The notes below the pieces were generated by a model that was not told where the DNA came from, searched no databases, and saw nothing but the letters and a program-made list of their open reading frames with translations. Source: CBFHSD01 sp965658375 (GTDB lineage Bacteria > Bacteroidota > Bacteroidia > Flavobacteriales_G > Salibacteraceae). Taken from it: a stretch of DNA of 49,239 bases. Positions 33,513 through 44,600 of this stretch are shown piece after piece. The translations under genes were made by a program, and so were the position numbers. The DNA lies in assembly GCA_965658375.1 (NCBI GenBank), contig CBFHSD010000014.1, positions 1-49,239 on the forward strand, given 5' to 3'. The first letter of the stretch is position 1; each line of letters starts with the position of its first letter.

Positions 33513-34085
33513 ATGCAACACCTCATCCGCAAAGAACTCGAAGAAGCACAGCATGTATTGCAGCAATTTCTAGACAATGTCGATCAAGTTGCAGCCATAG
33601 AAAAGGCAGCAGAATTGATGTCTTCTAGCATTGCCAATGGCGGCAAAATTATTTCATGTGGCAATGGCGGCTCTATGAGCGATGCCATGCATTTTGCAGA
33701 AGAATTGACAGGAAGGTACCAAGAAAATAGAAAAAGCCTACCGGCAATCGCTATTTCAGATCCCGGATATTTAACCTGTGCTGCCAATGATTTTGGCTAT
33801 GAATCTGTTTTTTCACGTTTCATTTCTGGAATGGGGCAAAGCGGAGATATTTTGCTTGCCATTAGTACTAGCGGTAACTCAAAAAACGTAATTGCCGCAG
33901 TAAAAGAAGCACAGCAAAAAGGCATGAAGGTAGTAGGTCTTACTGGTAAAGATGGTGGCGAATTAGGCAGTTTAGTAGATGTTGAGATACGGGTAGCCCA
34001 CTTTGGCTATGCCGATCGTATTCAAGAAATTCACATCAAAGTCATTCACATCCTTATTGGGCTTATCGAAAAAGCTGTTTTATAA
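33513..34085 (+). CDS. gmhA: Phosphoheptose (sedoheptulose 7-phosphate) isomerase
   Basis: First step of ADP-heptose synthesis for the LPS inner core. 190 residues from the ATG at 33513. It is very close to E. coli GmhA along its length: SCGNGGS, HFAEELTGRY, AISTSGNSKNVI, VGLTGKDGGELG and HFGYADRIQEIHIKVIHILI. SIS fold. It starts 7 bases after the DsbD-like gene. No other heptose gene is in the window. Confidence 0.95.
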   Translation: MQHLIRKELEEAQHVLQQFLDNVDQVAAIEKAAELMSSSIANGGKIISCGNGGSMSDAMHFAEELTGRYQENRKSLPAIAISDPGYLTCAANDFGYESVFSRFISGMGQSGDILLAISTSGNSKNVIAAVKEAQQKGMKVVGLTGKDGGELGSLVDVEIRVAHFGYADRIQEIHIKVIHILIGLIEKAVL

Positions 34086-34125
34086 ACTTTAGAAAAGTAT
34101 ATCTTAGAGCGTTCAAACCATTGCT

Positions 34126-35655
34126 ATGCTCATCAAAACCTACGGATCTGCCGTTTTTGGGATAGATGCCCAAACCATCACTGTTGAAGTAAATATTGGA
34201 AAAGGCGCTCAATACTTTCTAGTCGGGCTGCCAGACAATGCGGTAAAGGAAAGCCAAAAACGCATCGAGGCCGCCTTAAGAAACAACGGATACAAAATCC
34301 CGGGTAAAGGAATCATTATCAATATGGCTCCCGCAGATATCCGCAAAGAAGGATCTGCTTATGATCTTACGCTAGCAACAGGGATTCTTGCCGCTTCAGA
34401 ACAAATTAACCCAACTCAAGTAGGCGATTATCAAATTATGGGTGAGTTGGCCTTAGACGGAGATTTACGCCCCATAAAAGGTGCTTTACCCATTGCCATC
34501 AATGCAAAAAAAGCCGGGTTTAAAGGCCTCATTCTGCCAAAAGCCAATGTGCGAGAAGCAGCTGTGGTTGAAGATTTTGAGGTGTATGGAGCAAGTAACA
34601 TCAAAGAGGTGATTGAATTCTTTGATGGTGTAGGTTCCCTCAAGCCCGAAACAGTAGATATTGAAGCGGCTTACAACGAAAAGTTGTCTGAGATTCATGT
34701 AGATTTCTCTGAAGTAAAAGGACAAGAAAACGTGAAACGCGCTTTAGAAATAGCTGCAGCAGGTGGACATAACGTGATTCTCATTGGCCCTCCCGGAGTT
34801 GGAAAAACCATGTTAGCCAAACGGATTCCAACCATTCTTCCTCACCTTACCGTTGATGAAGCCTTAGAAACAACAAAAATTCATTCTGTAGCCGGAGTTC
34901 TAGGTAATGAAACTGCCTTGATTACGCAGCGCCCTTTCAGGCATCCACATCACACGGTTTCTGACGTGGCTTTAGTTGGTGGCGGTTCCAACCCCCGACC
35001 AGGTGAAATCTCATTGGCGCACAATGGCTTGTTGTTTTTAGATGAATTGCCTGAATTCAAGCGATCTGTGCTGGAAGTGCTTCGCCAACCTTTGGAAGAC
35101 CGCATTGTAACAATATCTCGCGCACGATTTACCGTTGATTACCCAGCAAGCTTTATGCTTGTAGCCAGTATGAACCCTTCTCCAAGTGGCGAATTTTACG
35201 ATCCTGAAACCAGCTCTGATAGCGAATTTGCCGTGAAGAGGTACCTGAACAAAATAAGTGGTCCGTTGATGGATCGCATCGATTTGCATATTGAGGTGAA
35301 CCCTGTTCCCTTTGAACAACTGTCTAACAAAGAAAATGGAGAATCTAGTGCCTCCATTCGGGAACGTGTTGTAGCTGCACGTAGAATTCAATCAAAACGC
35401 TATGAAGGATTAAAAACCATCCACAACAATGCACAACTCACCCCAAAGCTGATGCAGGAATATTGTTCTCCAGATGCCAGCGGTGAACAGCTTCTTAAAA
35501 ATGCGGTAGACAAACTGGGGCTCTCTGCAAGAAGCTACAACCGTATTTTAAAAGTTGCGAGAACCATAGCCGATCTGAGTGAAACTACACACATTTTACC
35601 CCAACACATTGCAGAAGCCATCCAATACCGTAGCTTAGACCGTGAGGGCTTCTAA
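34126..35655 (+). CDS. YifB/ComM family Mg-chelatase-like AAA+ ATPase
   Basis: A 509-residue protein of the YifB/ComM family. ComM is a helicase aiding recombination of imported DNA in naturally competent bacteria; elsewhere the role is less clear. Order: an N-terminal Lon-protease-like ChlI fold (about 1-165), the AAA+ core with Walker A GPPGVGKTML (near 224) and Walker B LLFLDELPEF, then the C-terminal Mg-chelatase domain with GLSARSYNRILKVARTIADL. Preceded by gmhA at 40 bases. Confidence 0.92.
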   Translation: MLIKTYGSAVFGIDAQTITVEVNIGKGAQYFLVGLPDNAVKESQKRIEAALRNNGYKIPGKGIIINMAPADIRKEGSAYDLTLATGILAASEQINPTQVGDYQIMGELALDGDLRPIKGALPIAINAKKAGFKGLILPKANVREAAVVEDFEVYGASNIKEVIEFFDGVGSLKPETVDIEAAYNEKLSEIHVDFSEVKGQENVKRALEIAAAGGHNVILIGPPGVGKTMLAKRIPTILPHLTVDEALETTKIHSVAGVLGNETALITQRPFRHPHHTVSDVALVGGGSNPRPGEISLAHNGLLFLDELPEFKRSVLEVLRQPLEDRIVTISRARFTVDYPASFMLVASMNPSPSGEFYDPETSSDSEFAVKRYLNKISGPLMDRIDLHIEVNPVPFEQLSNKENGESSASIRERVVAARRIQSKRYEGLKTIHNNAQLTPKLMQEYCSPDASGEQLLKNAVDKLGLSARSYNRILKVARTIADLSETTHILPQHIAEAIQYRSLDREGF

Positions 35656-35706
35656 GTTGCATGCTTTGAAAAGAAAGTTTTAATTTGTCACTCTAACAAT
35701 ACCATT

Positions 35707-38700
35707 ATGAAAACCAGGTTGTTCCATCTTTTACTTGCCACTTTTATTACACAATTATCTTATGCACAGGTGGGCTGTATGTTCATTGATTCTATTCAGA
35801 AATTCAACGAAGGATCTCCAAATTTCGTAAACTCTTTACCTACAGAATCAAGATTAGGAACAGATGTTGAAAATCTAGGTGATATTGATGGTGACGGAGT
35901 AGATGACATTGCTATTGGCGCACATAAAGACAATACAGGTGGAACAGCCAAAGGTGCTATTTACATCGTTTTTATGAATGCAAACGGCTCAATAAAAGGT
36001 TATCAAAAAATTAGTAACCAAGACGGTAATTTCCAAGGGAACCTTTCCAATGGTGACAGTTTTGGAACTTCGATAGCCAATATTGGAGATTACAATAATG
36101 ACGGTATAAATGATATCATTGTAGGAGCACCTTTTGCCAATAGCTGGGATGGCCGTTTTTGGCTCCTTGAATTGGACACTAATGGAACAATAAAAAGCAC
36201 ACACGAGCTCACTGATTCACTCAACATAAATCATACTGATGACAATCTTTCCAGTACCTTAGCATCAATAGGAGATATCAATGGAGATGGAATTAACGAC
36301 ATTGCCGTTGGGGCAAAAAGAAACTCAAGTGGAGGAAGCGAAACAGGAGCGGTTCATATTGTAATGATGGACACCAACTATTCGGTAAAATCAGTGAAAA
36401 CATTGAGTAATTCTTCTGGAGGAATGAATAACCAAATTCAATCAGGAAGTTTTTTCGGAGATGGACTTAGTGGAATAGGAGATTTAAATAATGATGGCGT
36501 AAATGACGTAGCTGTTGGAGCGCGACATGATAATTCTGGTGCGACTAAAGCAGGAGCAGCATATATTATCTTTCTGGACACCGCTGGAAATGCGATTAAC
36601 CATGTAAAATTCTCAGGAGGTTCTGGCGGGAATTTAAGTGGATTGCTTTCTGCTCAAGACCGCTTTGGAGCCTCTGTTTCTGGTGAAAGAGATATCAATG
36701 GCGATGGTGTGAATGACATTATGATTGGTGCAATTAGAGATGATGATGGCGGTAACGATAAAGGAGCGCTCTACTGTTTCTACATGAATCCGAATGGAAC
36801 ATTCAAAGAATACTTCAAACTTTCTCAACTCACTCCAAACTTCAACTTAACTCTTGGCGCCTCTGACTATTTCGGAAGATCATCCACATTTTTTGGTAGC
36901 TCCAACACTAATAACTCAATGAAAATTGTGGTTACTGCTAATTTAGACAATACAGGAGGAACCGATAAGGGAGCTTTTTACTTTATCGAACTTGAAAACT
37001 ACCTTCCACTTGAAATTATTCCTAGCGACACCGTTATATGTGCAGGCGACTCAATTTCTCTGACATCCGCAGGCTACGCGAACTCTTTCTGGTTAGGTGG
37101 GGTTCAAAATGGAGCTTGGTTCACTCCAACAGCAACAGACACGTACTCGGTCTACATGATTGATCCCTTTGGTTGTTCGGACACGACTGACCAAATAGTA
37201 AAGGTGAACCCAATACCAACATTCACTGCTTCTGCAACCCCTAGTTTTTGCGAGAACCAGAGCATCGCCTCCCTTACGCACATAAGTCCAAGTGGTGGCG
37301 TGTATTCAGGTCCTGGCATAGTGAATCAGAACCAGTTTAATCCGCTTGGATTGGTAGGCTCAAACGTAATCACCTACAGCTTCACAGACACCTTGTCTTG
37401 CAGTAACTTTATGTTAGACACCATCACCGTGTATAACGTACCCCAAGTACAATTGCAAACGCAAGTCCCTTTGTGCGACAATGATCCTTCCAGCGTCTTA
37501 TCTGGAACTCCTTCTGGTGGCCAATTTACGGGTGCCGGAGTTCAAGGAGCCGCATTCAACCCTGTATTGGCAGGTGCTGGTGTACACACTGTTTCCTACA
37601 CTTACCAGAACAGTGGTGGGTGTTCTGGAACTGACTCTATTAACATTACAGTTCAACCTTCTAGCACACTCACCGTCAACAATCCCGTAATTATTTGCGA
37701 GGTCAATGGATCTGCACCTTTAAACCATATCTCTCCGCAAGGTGGTACCTATTCTGGCGCTGGTGTGAACAACAACACCTTCTTTGCAACGGGAGCAGGA
37801 AGCTTTCCAGTGAGTTACACTTTCACCAATCCATTGGGTTGTACAACTAGTATCAACGACACGATAGACGTTAGTCAAGGACCAACTGCGCAACTAGAAC
37901 CTATTGGAGATATTTGTGCCTATGACACAGCCATTGTGCTTATCGCCTCACCAGTAGGTGGTAGCTTTGTTGGGAACACGGTTACAAACGGAGTGTACAC
38001 TCCGGGAGCTGGTTCGTTTGGCAACGAAAACATTCAATACATAGCAAGTGATAGTGTTGGATGTTTAGATACGGCATCTATCACCTTTGTAGTAGATACG
38101 GTTCCTCAACTCACCATGTCTAATGATACCATAGTTTGCCGTGGTGCAACCATCACTTTAGAAGCATACGGAGCAGATGGGATTCTTTGGAATTCTGGAG
38201 AAACGAGTAACGCCATTACGGTGGTTGAAGACTATACTACCATGCATTTCGTATTAGGCACTACCTCCGTGGGTCTCTGCAGCATTTGGGATACCATACA
38301 TGTAACTGTAAACGACCCTCAACCCAATCTAGGTCCTGATTTCAACGCTTACGTAGACTCTCTGGTTACGGTAAATGCGCCTGTTGGCTACAATTACATG
38401 TGGCACGATGGACAAACTACCCAAAGCTGGAATGGTACTTTTAGTGGAAGCGGTGTGTACCCAATCTCGGTAGTGATTACTGATTCGCTTGGTTGTACCG
38501 GAAACGATACAGTGAATGCTGTTGTTCGCATTAACGCTTTAGACGAAATAGAAGCTGATTGGCTAAAGGTTTACCCTAACCCTTCAAGCACTTTTGTAAC
38601 CATTGAAAGTGATTTGAATAAATCAACTCAAGTACGAATTTTTAGTGCTACCGGAGCATTGATTCAATCTTTTGAATTGCAAGCTGTATCTCAACAGATA

Positions 38701-38790
38701 ATAGATGTTTCTGAACTGGCTTCGGGAAGTTACTTTATCAGTATAAGTAACGAAGATCAAGTCATTCGGAAGCAGTTGCTCAAACAATAA
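35707..38790 (+). CDS. Large FG-GAP repeat protein with T9SS sorting domain
   Basis: A 1027-residue secreted protein. Signal peptide 1-20. FG-GAP (integrin-type) repeats occupy about residues 50-430: five have the calcium-loop pattern (GDIDGDGVDDIAIG, GDYNNDGINDIIVG, GDINGDGINDIAVG, GDLNNDGVNDVAVG, RDINGDGVNDIMIG) and a sixth (about 390-430) has lost it. Then four Ig-like repeats of about 73 residues (about 525-800), each with a GG.Y.G.GV pattern. The type A T9SS sorting domain is at about 945-1027 (VYPNPSSTFVTIES, ASGSYFISI). Probably a cell-surface adhesin or matrix protein; the ligand is unknown. Confidence 0.85.
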   Translation: MKTRLFHLLLATFITQLSYAQVGCMFIDSIQKFNEGSPNFVNSLPTESRLGTDVENLGDIDGDGVDDIAIGAHKDNTGGTAKGAIYIVFMNANGSIKGYQKISNQDGNFQGNLSNGDSFGTSIANIGDYNNDGINDIIVGAPFANSWDGRFWLLELDTNGTIKSTHELTDSLNINHTDDNLSSTLASIGDINGDGINDIAVGAKRNSSGGSETGAVHIVMMDTNYSVKSVKTLSNSSGGMNNQIQSGSFFGDGLSGIGDLNNDGVNDVAVGARHDNSGATKAGAAYIIFLDTAGNAINHVKFSGGSGGNLSGLLSAQDRFGASVSGERDINGDGVNDIMIGAIRDDDGGNDKGALYCFYMNPNGTFKEYFKLSQLTPNFNLTLGASDYFGRSSTFFGSSNTNNSMKIVVTANLDNTGGTDKGAFYFIELENYLPLEIIPSDTVICAGDSISLTSAGYANSFWLGGVQNGAWFTPTATDTYSVYMIDPFGCSDTTDQIVKVNPIPTFTASATPSFCENQSIASLTHISPSGGVYSGPGIVNQNQFNPLGLVGSNVITYSFTDTLSCSNFMLDTITVYNVPQVQLQTQVPLCDNDPSSVLSGTPSGGQFTGAGVQGAAFNPVLAGAGVHTVSYTYQNSGGCSGTDSINITVQPSSTLTVNNPVIICEVNGSAPLNHISPQGGTYSGAGVNNNTFFATGAGSFPVSYTFTNPLGCTTSINDTIDVSQGPTAQLEPIGDICAYDTAIVLIASPVGGSFVGNTVTNGVYTPGAGSFGNENIQYIASDSVGCLDTASITFVVDTVPQLTMSNDTIVCRGATITLEAYGADGILWNSGETSNAITVVEDYTTMHFVLGTTSVGLCSIWDTIHVTVNDPQPNLGPDFNAYVDSLVTVNAPVGYNYMWHDGQTTQSWNGTFSGSGVYPISVVITDSLGCTGNDTVNAVVRINALDEIEADWLKVYPNPSSTFVTIESDLNKSTQVRIFSATGALIQSFELQAVSQQIIDVSELASGSYFISISNEDQVIRKQLLKQ

Positions 38791-38796
38791 GACAAC

Positions 38797-38832
38797 AAAA
38801 AAGGCCAATGTCAATTGACATTGGCCTTTTTT
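38797..38832. terminator. Bidirectional terminator after the FG-GAP gene and the glucan locus
   Basis: A perfect 36-base palindrome with arms AAAAAAGGCCAATGTCAA / TTGACATTGGCCTTTTTT. It ends the plus-strand FG-GAP gene (7 bases downstream of its stop) and the convergent minus-strand locus, which stops at 38851. Confidence 0.95.
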
Positions 38833-38850
38833 CATTCTCCCCTCTATTTC

Positions 38851-39696
38851 TTAATTACATCCAATAACAATTGTTGATCTGCCACTAGAAACATCTTCTG
38901 GACCCGAATAATTCACGTTAATCACCTGAATGAGCATTTCTTGTATTTGCTGATCTCCGGTCAATTCAAAAAGCATCTCTGGTACAAATGTGTTCTTGTA
39001 CAATCTTGGATCTGCTGGATCGTTTGTTAAACGTAACTCTGGAAAATTGATTACTTCGCTGTAAGAGGCAATTTCTAAACGGTCTCCATTTGTTAGCGTT
39101 GCTCTAATAAACATACCGTAGTTGTTCACCCCAACAACATCTTCTTGCATGCTGTCTTTGTCTTCTTTGTCTGTATTGTAGATGAAGGTGAAATAGTCAT
39201 CTTGGAATACCGTAGATGGCAATTGACAGTACTTGGTATTACATCCTGGAATTGGAATGGCAGCAACGTTTAAGTCTTCCGTCTTGTCTTCATCGCAACC
39301 ACCACCTCCTTCTCCGGTTCCATCTTTCTTTTTTACAAGAAATGAAAAACCATTGTCGTAAATGTCTTTGTCTTTTTCCAAACTGTAAAATTCATTTGGT
39401 ACCAGTTTGAAAAAATAAATGTTAGGGTTATCTGCTGAACGTGTCATTTTTAACTCTTCTCTTGAGCTTGTCCATTCTCCGTTACCTCCAACAGGTTCTG
39501 CAGGATTCCAAGCCCACATGAACAAGTCATCTTGCGTATCCATCAAACGCGAACAATCTGTTTTAGAAACATCTACGTAAAGCATTACAGAATCATCTGG
39601 ATTGAATCTTTCTGGGGTTACCCATGCTTTTTGCGCCATGAGCGAATACGCCCCAAGCAAAATAAGTAGTGTTATTGATATTTTATGCCAATTCAT
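38851..39696 (-). CDS. Secreted accessory protein of the alpha-glucan locus
   Basis: A 281-residue protein with signal peptide 1-22 ending LMAQ. The mature start KAWVTPERFNPDDSVMLYVD resembles the start of the amylase encoded at the other end of the locus (VAWIDPTFAGQDDSVTVYFD), and the similarity continues through GEW and an F.F..K segment for about 100 residues. A second unit follows, with two Cys pairs (GGGGCDEDK, GCNTKYCQ). Probably a surface glucan-binding protein, like the SusE/SusF role or DUF4961-type proteins of such loci; that family name is from memory and unconfirmed. It is last in the locus, 8 bases after the DUF5004-like gene. Confidence 0.65.
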   Translation of the reverse strand: MNWHKISITLLILLGAYSLMAQKAWVTPERFNPDDSVMLYVDVSKTDCSRLMDTQDDLFMWAWNPAEPVGGNGEWTSSREELKMTRSADNPNIYFFKLVPNEFYSLEKDKDIYDNGFSFLVKKKDGTGEGGGGCDEDKTEDLNVAAIPIPGCNTKYCQLPSTVFQDDYFTFIYNTDKEDKDSMQEDVVGVNNYGMFIRATLTNGDRLEIASYSEVINFPELRLTNDPADPRLYKNTFVPEMLFELTGDQQIQEMLIQVINVNYSGPEDVSSGRSTIVIGCN

Positions 39697-39704
39697 GTGT
39701 GTTC

Positions 39705-40211
39705 TTATTTGCGGTTAAAATTGAATTGATAAGAGCTCACTAAAGCTTCTCCACAGTTTCTGGGATACTTCAATGCCATTTGCGACTGATACTCGTTAAT
39801 GGTACTCCCCATTAACAATTCCGTGGTATCTAAACCTGTCTCGGTATCAAAAATTAAGTATAAATAAGCGGGATAATTAGGATCGTCAAACTGCCAAGCA
39901 CCGTTTGCTCCAAAGTAATTGATGCCTTCACCTTCTTCTACCTCATATGTCATTTCTGTTGCACTGAAGGTGATGGTTAATATATTCGCGGGATCACTCG
40001 TGTAATAAGATGTTAGGTCTATTTCGTCTTTTAAAACAGACTGCTCATCAATGATTGAAACCGTAGCCACTTCCCATTGGCCATCCAAGCCTTCAACTTT
40101 CGAGTAGGCATCGCCAATTTCGTAGGGATCTTTGTTACACGAAGAGAACATAGCAATACTGCTTGCGATTGCAAGACTTAGAAATCCAATTATTCTATTC
40201 TGTTTTTTCAT
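39705..40211 (-). CDS. DUF5004-like lipoprotein of the alpha-glucan locus
   Basis: A 168-residue lipoprotein from the ATG at 40211; an alternative ATG at 40220 would overlap susD. Signal peptide ending MFSSC with mature start NKDPYEIG. The mature domain has a lipocalin-like feel (GLDGQWEVATVSI, ILTITFSATEMTYEV, GANGAWQFDDPNYPAYLYL), matching what is often called DUF5004 beside SusC/SusD genes. Probably surface-exposed and glucan-related by context. It is 2 bases after susD. Confidence 0.65.
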   Translation of the reverse strand: MKKQNRIIGFLSLAIASSIAMFSSCNKDPYEIGDAYSKVEGLDGQWEVATVSIIDEQSVLKDEIDLTSYYTSDPANILTITFSATEMTYEVEEGEGINYFGANGAWQFDDPNYPAYLYLIFDTETGLDTTELLMGSTINEYQSQMALKYPRNCGEALVSSYQFNFNRK

Positions 40212-40213
40212 GA

Positions 40214-41614
40214 TTAACATCCTCCTTCTGGATTTATTTCAAAAATACTTGTTTGTTCCACAGATGGAAACTGTATGACCATTCCATTGCAATCCCAAGG
40301 TGCTCCACGAGACTCAATAAGCTCGTTTTCAATAGCTCCAAGGCGTTTGATTTCAGAAACGCGATCTCCTTCACCCACCATTTCTAACCTTCTCTCCCAT
40401 TGCACAGCATCAATTATTTCTTGAGCCGATGCGCTAGTTGGCAATGATGGCGCTAAGCCTGCTCTTACCTTAATGGCATTTACATCATCAACTGCGGTTC
40501 CTAGGTTAATTCCCTGGCGTGCATAAGACTCTGCTCTAATAAAATGCATTTGAGTCAGATAAATAAGCGGTATATTAAAGTAATCTTTATCGAACTTATC
40601 GCAAGAATAACGCTCGTTGTCTTCTCCTTCATTTAAAACGGTGAACCACTGTACGCGTTTATCTGGGTTAGTTGTAGTATCTAAGCCTGCTGGGTAATAC
40701 TCTTGGATAAACTCTTTCGCAATTGTAAGACTAGGTTGATTTCCCTTTCTCCAATTGCCAGTGTAGCCACCAGAACGGTTATCACTCGCTGTGTTAGAAG
40801 ACAATGTTGAGAAAATAGATTCTGTGCTAATCGTTCCAGTGGTGAACCTGAAGTTCAAAGGATCGTCCATGCTTTCTAAAACAAATGGTCCGGTCGTAAT
40901 AATTTCATCTGCAAAGTAGCCTGCACTATCGTATTTCCCCATTTGAAAGTAAGCCAGTGCCAAAGCGCCTTTTGCCGACCAAGAAGTGGCGTAGTTGTTA
41001 TTGGTTTCTGGTAAATCTGCTTCTGCCTTTCTCAGGTTTCCTGTTATAAAATCATAAGCTGATCTTACCGTTGTTCTTGGCAATGGCTCACTTGTTTCTG
41101 TGTAAGGAATTGCCACTCCAGGATGTGAATTATCGCTGGTATAACCTGCAGGCTGTGCCCAAAGTTTTACCACACCAAACAATGAAAACGCTCTAATAAA
41201 ATTTGATTCAGCAATTAAACGAGACCGCTCATCTTCTGTCATGCCGCTGACCAAGTCTACGCTTTCTTTAATCACATTCGCACGATTAATTGCATAATAT
41301 GGCTCTTTGTAAGCGGTATTGATGGTTCCGTTAAAAATATCGGTTCTTCGGTTATACACTTGAGTATAATCGTCTTGATTATCGGGAACAGAAACATTAT
41401 CGCTAAGCAGCTCATAAACGTTCTGTGTTTGACCGTTGTAACCATTCGCCAAAACTTCGTAAGCAGCGTTCAACAGCATTTGAAGATCATCTTTGGTTTG
41501 AATGGCTTCGTCTTCTAGTAGCACTCCTTCAGGTTCGAATTCCAAAATTCGCTCGCAATTCAGCGAGGAGAAAACAAATAAAGAAGCGGCAATGTATTTT
41601 GTAAACTTGTTCAT
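40214..41614 (-). CDS. SusD/RagB-type surface glycan-binding lipoprotein
   Basis: A 466-residue lipoprotein with lipobox FSSLNC (Cys20). It forms the lid over the SusC transporter and binds the glycan. Family features: N-terminal EPEGVLLEDEAIQTKDDLQMLLNAAYE, NRANVIKESVDLV, ESNFIRAFSLFGVVKLWAQ (the TPR-like FLRA.Y motif) and the C-terminal WERRLEMVGEGDRVSEIKRLG. It starts 13 bases after susC. The GH13 neighbour suggests an alpha-glucan ligand. Confidence 0.93.
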   Translation of the reverse strand: MNKFTKYIAASLFVFSSLNCERILEFEPEGVLLEDEAIQTKDDLQMLLNAAYEVLANGYNGQTQNVYELLSDNVSVPDNQDDYTQVYNRRTDIFNGTINTAYKEPYYAINRANVIKESVDLVSGMTEDERSRLIAESNFIRAFSLFGVVKLWAQPAGYTSDNSHPGVAIPYTETSEPLPRTTVRSAYDFITGNLRKAEADLPETNNNYATSWSAKGALALAYFQMGKYDSAGYFADEIITTGPFVLESMDDPLNFRFTTGTISTESIFSTLSSNTASDNRSGGYTGNWRKGNQPSLTIAKEFIQEYYPAGLDTTTNPDKRVQWFTVLNEGEDNERYSCDKFDKDYFNIPLIYLTQMHFIRAESYARQGINLGTAVDDVNAIKVRAGLAPSLPTSASAQEIIDAVQWERRLEMVGEGDRVSEIKRLGAIENELIESRGAPWDCNGMVIQFPSVEQTSIFEINPEGGC

Positions 41615-41627
41615 TTCAGTAAATCTT

Positions 41628-44600
41628 TTAAAATGACATGCTAATTGCCAAGTTGTATGTTTTTTCTTGTGGTGGAGTAAGGTAAGTTACGTTACCACTC
41701 ATATTTCTATCTGCAGCATTTTCAAAATCGCGCGCAATTTCGGGATCTAATCCTTCAAAATTGGTCCATGTTAAGAAGTTGGTCATACTGGCTTCTACAC
41801 GGAAATTGTTAATATTCTTCCCTAATGCCTCTGGTGTGAATGTATACCCTAAAGCCAATCTTCTAAATCTCAAATAGTCTCCGTCTTTCAACCACTGATC
41901 GGTGTTGATCCATGGTGTTCCAGAACCATAAGTTTCAGTATCTAATGTGCGAACCGGTGCATCTGTAATGTCACCTTCTTTTCTCCAGCGTTCAAATACT
42001 TCAGTACGCATATTCCAATCTGTAGTTACACCTAATTGTCTTTTCGATGAAGAATCATAGATTTTAGCTCCAATGCTATACACCATATCCAATGCTAAAT
42101 CCCAGTTTTTGTATGACCAGAAGTTATTGAATCCTCCAATAAAATCAGGGAGGATATCTCCAACCACAACTCTATCGTTCGGGTTCCAATCGTAAGTTAC
42201 ATCACCTTCTTTGGTGTAATAAGTTGGTCTTCCATTGTCTGGGTCTACACCCGCATAGCGTACTAAGAAGTTACTCCCTACTGGGCTTCCAACTACAATT
42301 CTAGTATCGTTGGTTCCCCCTAAAATGGCATCTTCTGTATATACTCCAATGCTTTTTACCTCATTGTAGTTTCTAGCAATATTGAAATTGGTGGTCCATT
42401 GCAATTCTCCCACCATATTGCGAGATGAGATGCTCAGCTCCCAACCTCTATTCAAAATTTCTCCAACATTATCCCAATACTCTCCGTAACCTAAACTTTG
42501 AGGTAGCTGAACGCGCATCAACACATCTGAAGCGTACTTTCTGTAGTATGCAGCTTCCATTGTAATTCTGTCATTCAATAATCCCATCTCAGCAGCGATA
42601 TCCCAATTGGTAGAGGTTTCCCAGCTCAAGTCTGGGTTTTCCAATTCAATTTTGTACAAGATAGGCTCACCATTGTAGGTGGAGTTATTTTCTGGTGGAG
42701 AGTACTTTTCAAAGTCTTTATAGGTTGGTAAATTGGCATTACCCGTGCGCCCTGCACTTACTTTCCATTTAAAGAAGCTAAAAAGGTTTTGTCCTTTCAT
42801 AAAGTCTTCTTCACTCATAATCCAACCAAGGGATGCAGAAGGAAAGTAACCGAATTTATTATTGTCTCCGAATTTTGAGGAACCATCAACACGACTTGTT
42901 ACTTGAGCAATGTATTTGCCTTGCCACATGTAGTTGACTCTACCAAACAAACTCACAAAGCCCCATTCATCAACGGGGTTCCCAGAAGGCTCGTCACGTA
43001 CAGAATCACTTTCGTGGTTGTATAAAGGGCCATCAATGTGAGAAAAACTTTCGTATGTTGATTTGGTTTGTGAATACTGATACTCTGTACCCATTAAGAA
43101 CCGGAAATCGTGTTTATCAGTAGGTCTCCAGTTGTAATTTGCCAAAAGACTACCATTGCTATTGTTTACACCAACTTGATCTCTGTATGCCACACCACTA
43201 CCAATGGTACCGTCTTGTAAAAGATCTTCGCTTTCCCAACGATCATCGTTGATGCGCATAAAATCGTAACCCAGAGTTGCGGTGATGATCAAATTGTCGA
43301 TAGGCATATAATTCAACCTCAAGTTATTGATTGTTCTCAACTCTTGTGTACGCCACTCTTTCCACTCTCTCATGGCCACAGGGTTATTCCCTGCTCCAGC
43401 TTCTCTCCAATAATCGCCTTGACGTGCATAAGGAATGGTATCTCCTGTTGCTGGATCAATATTGAATTCTCCCGTTACCGGATTAGCTACTTGAAGCGAA
43501 TCCCAGCGAACAGGATAGATAGGAAGAGCAGTACTCATTGCAGCTCCCAAACCACCAGACCAAGCGGCATCAACCCTACGGTTAAGTCCTTGAGAAAAAG
43601 AAGTATTTACAGATAAATTCAGTTTATCGCTGATGTAGTAGTCGAAATTCATTCTTCCACTCATACGTTCGTAACTGTTGCCAATCAAGTAACTCTGATT
43701 GTCATCATAAGTGAAGTTTCCAAAAAGTCCCCACTTATCTTTTTTGGTGTTCACCCCTAAACTGTAGAGTTGCTTAAACCCATTGCCTACGGTTTGATCT
43801 ACCCAATCTGTGTTGTAATCTTCAGCGGTTTCCCAAGAGACATTCGGCAAACTGGCCCTGCCTGTATTGCCATCATTTTCCCAAGCTTCTTGATACATTT
43901 GAAGATACTCATCTCCATCTAGCATTTTGGGTCTAGCAGTAGGTTGGGCAAGACCCCAACGTGCATTAAAATCAATGGTTAGGCCTTTGGTATTCCCTCT
44001 TTTCGTTGTGATGAGTATGACCCCGTTTGCCCCTCTAGAACCATAAATACCTGTAGCTGCCGCATCTTTCAACACCTCTACAGATTCAATATCATTTGGA
44101 TTGATAGCCGCTAGCGGGTTGGTATTCATCCCACCACTATTGCTTCTTAAAAAGTAGTCTTGTGTAATCGGGATTCCGTCAACCACATAAAGTGGATCTC
44201 CACCTGCACTTACAGATCCTACCCCTCTAATTCGAATCAATGCTGGGGAACCTGCCAATCCTGATCCCGTGGTAACCTGCACGCCAGCAGCTTGACCTTG
44301 CAGGCCAGACTCAAAACTAGGAACCGGAACAGCCGTTAAATTTTTACCATCTACCTTGGCAATGGATCCGGTAAGCTCGCGCTTGCGTTGCACGCCATAG
44401 CCAACAATCACCATTTCGTCAAGCGTTTGGGCATTTACCTCCAAACTGATTTTGATGGGAGCAGCAGCCTTGCCGCCTTTCACATCTACCTGAATGGTAT
44501 CTGACTTATACCCAATAAATGAAAATACAAACTGGTACGTACCATCCTCAAGCTTAGGCATGGTAAATACCCCATCCATATTGGTACTTACCCCTGTGGT

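Noticed and set aside
35707..38790. A tandem-repeat array at DNA level
   Set aside because: The repeats are protein domains (FG-GAP and Ig-like) that differ widely at nucleotide level.
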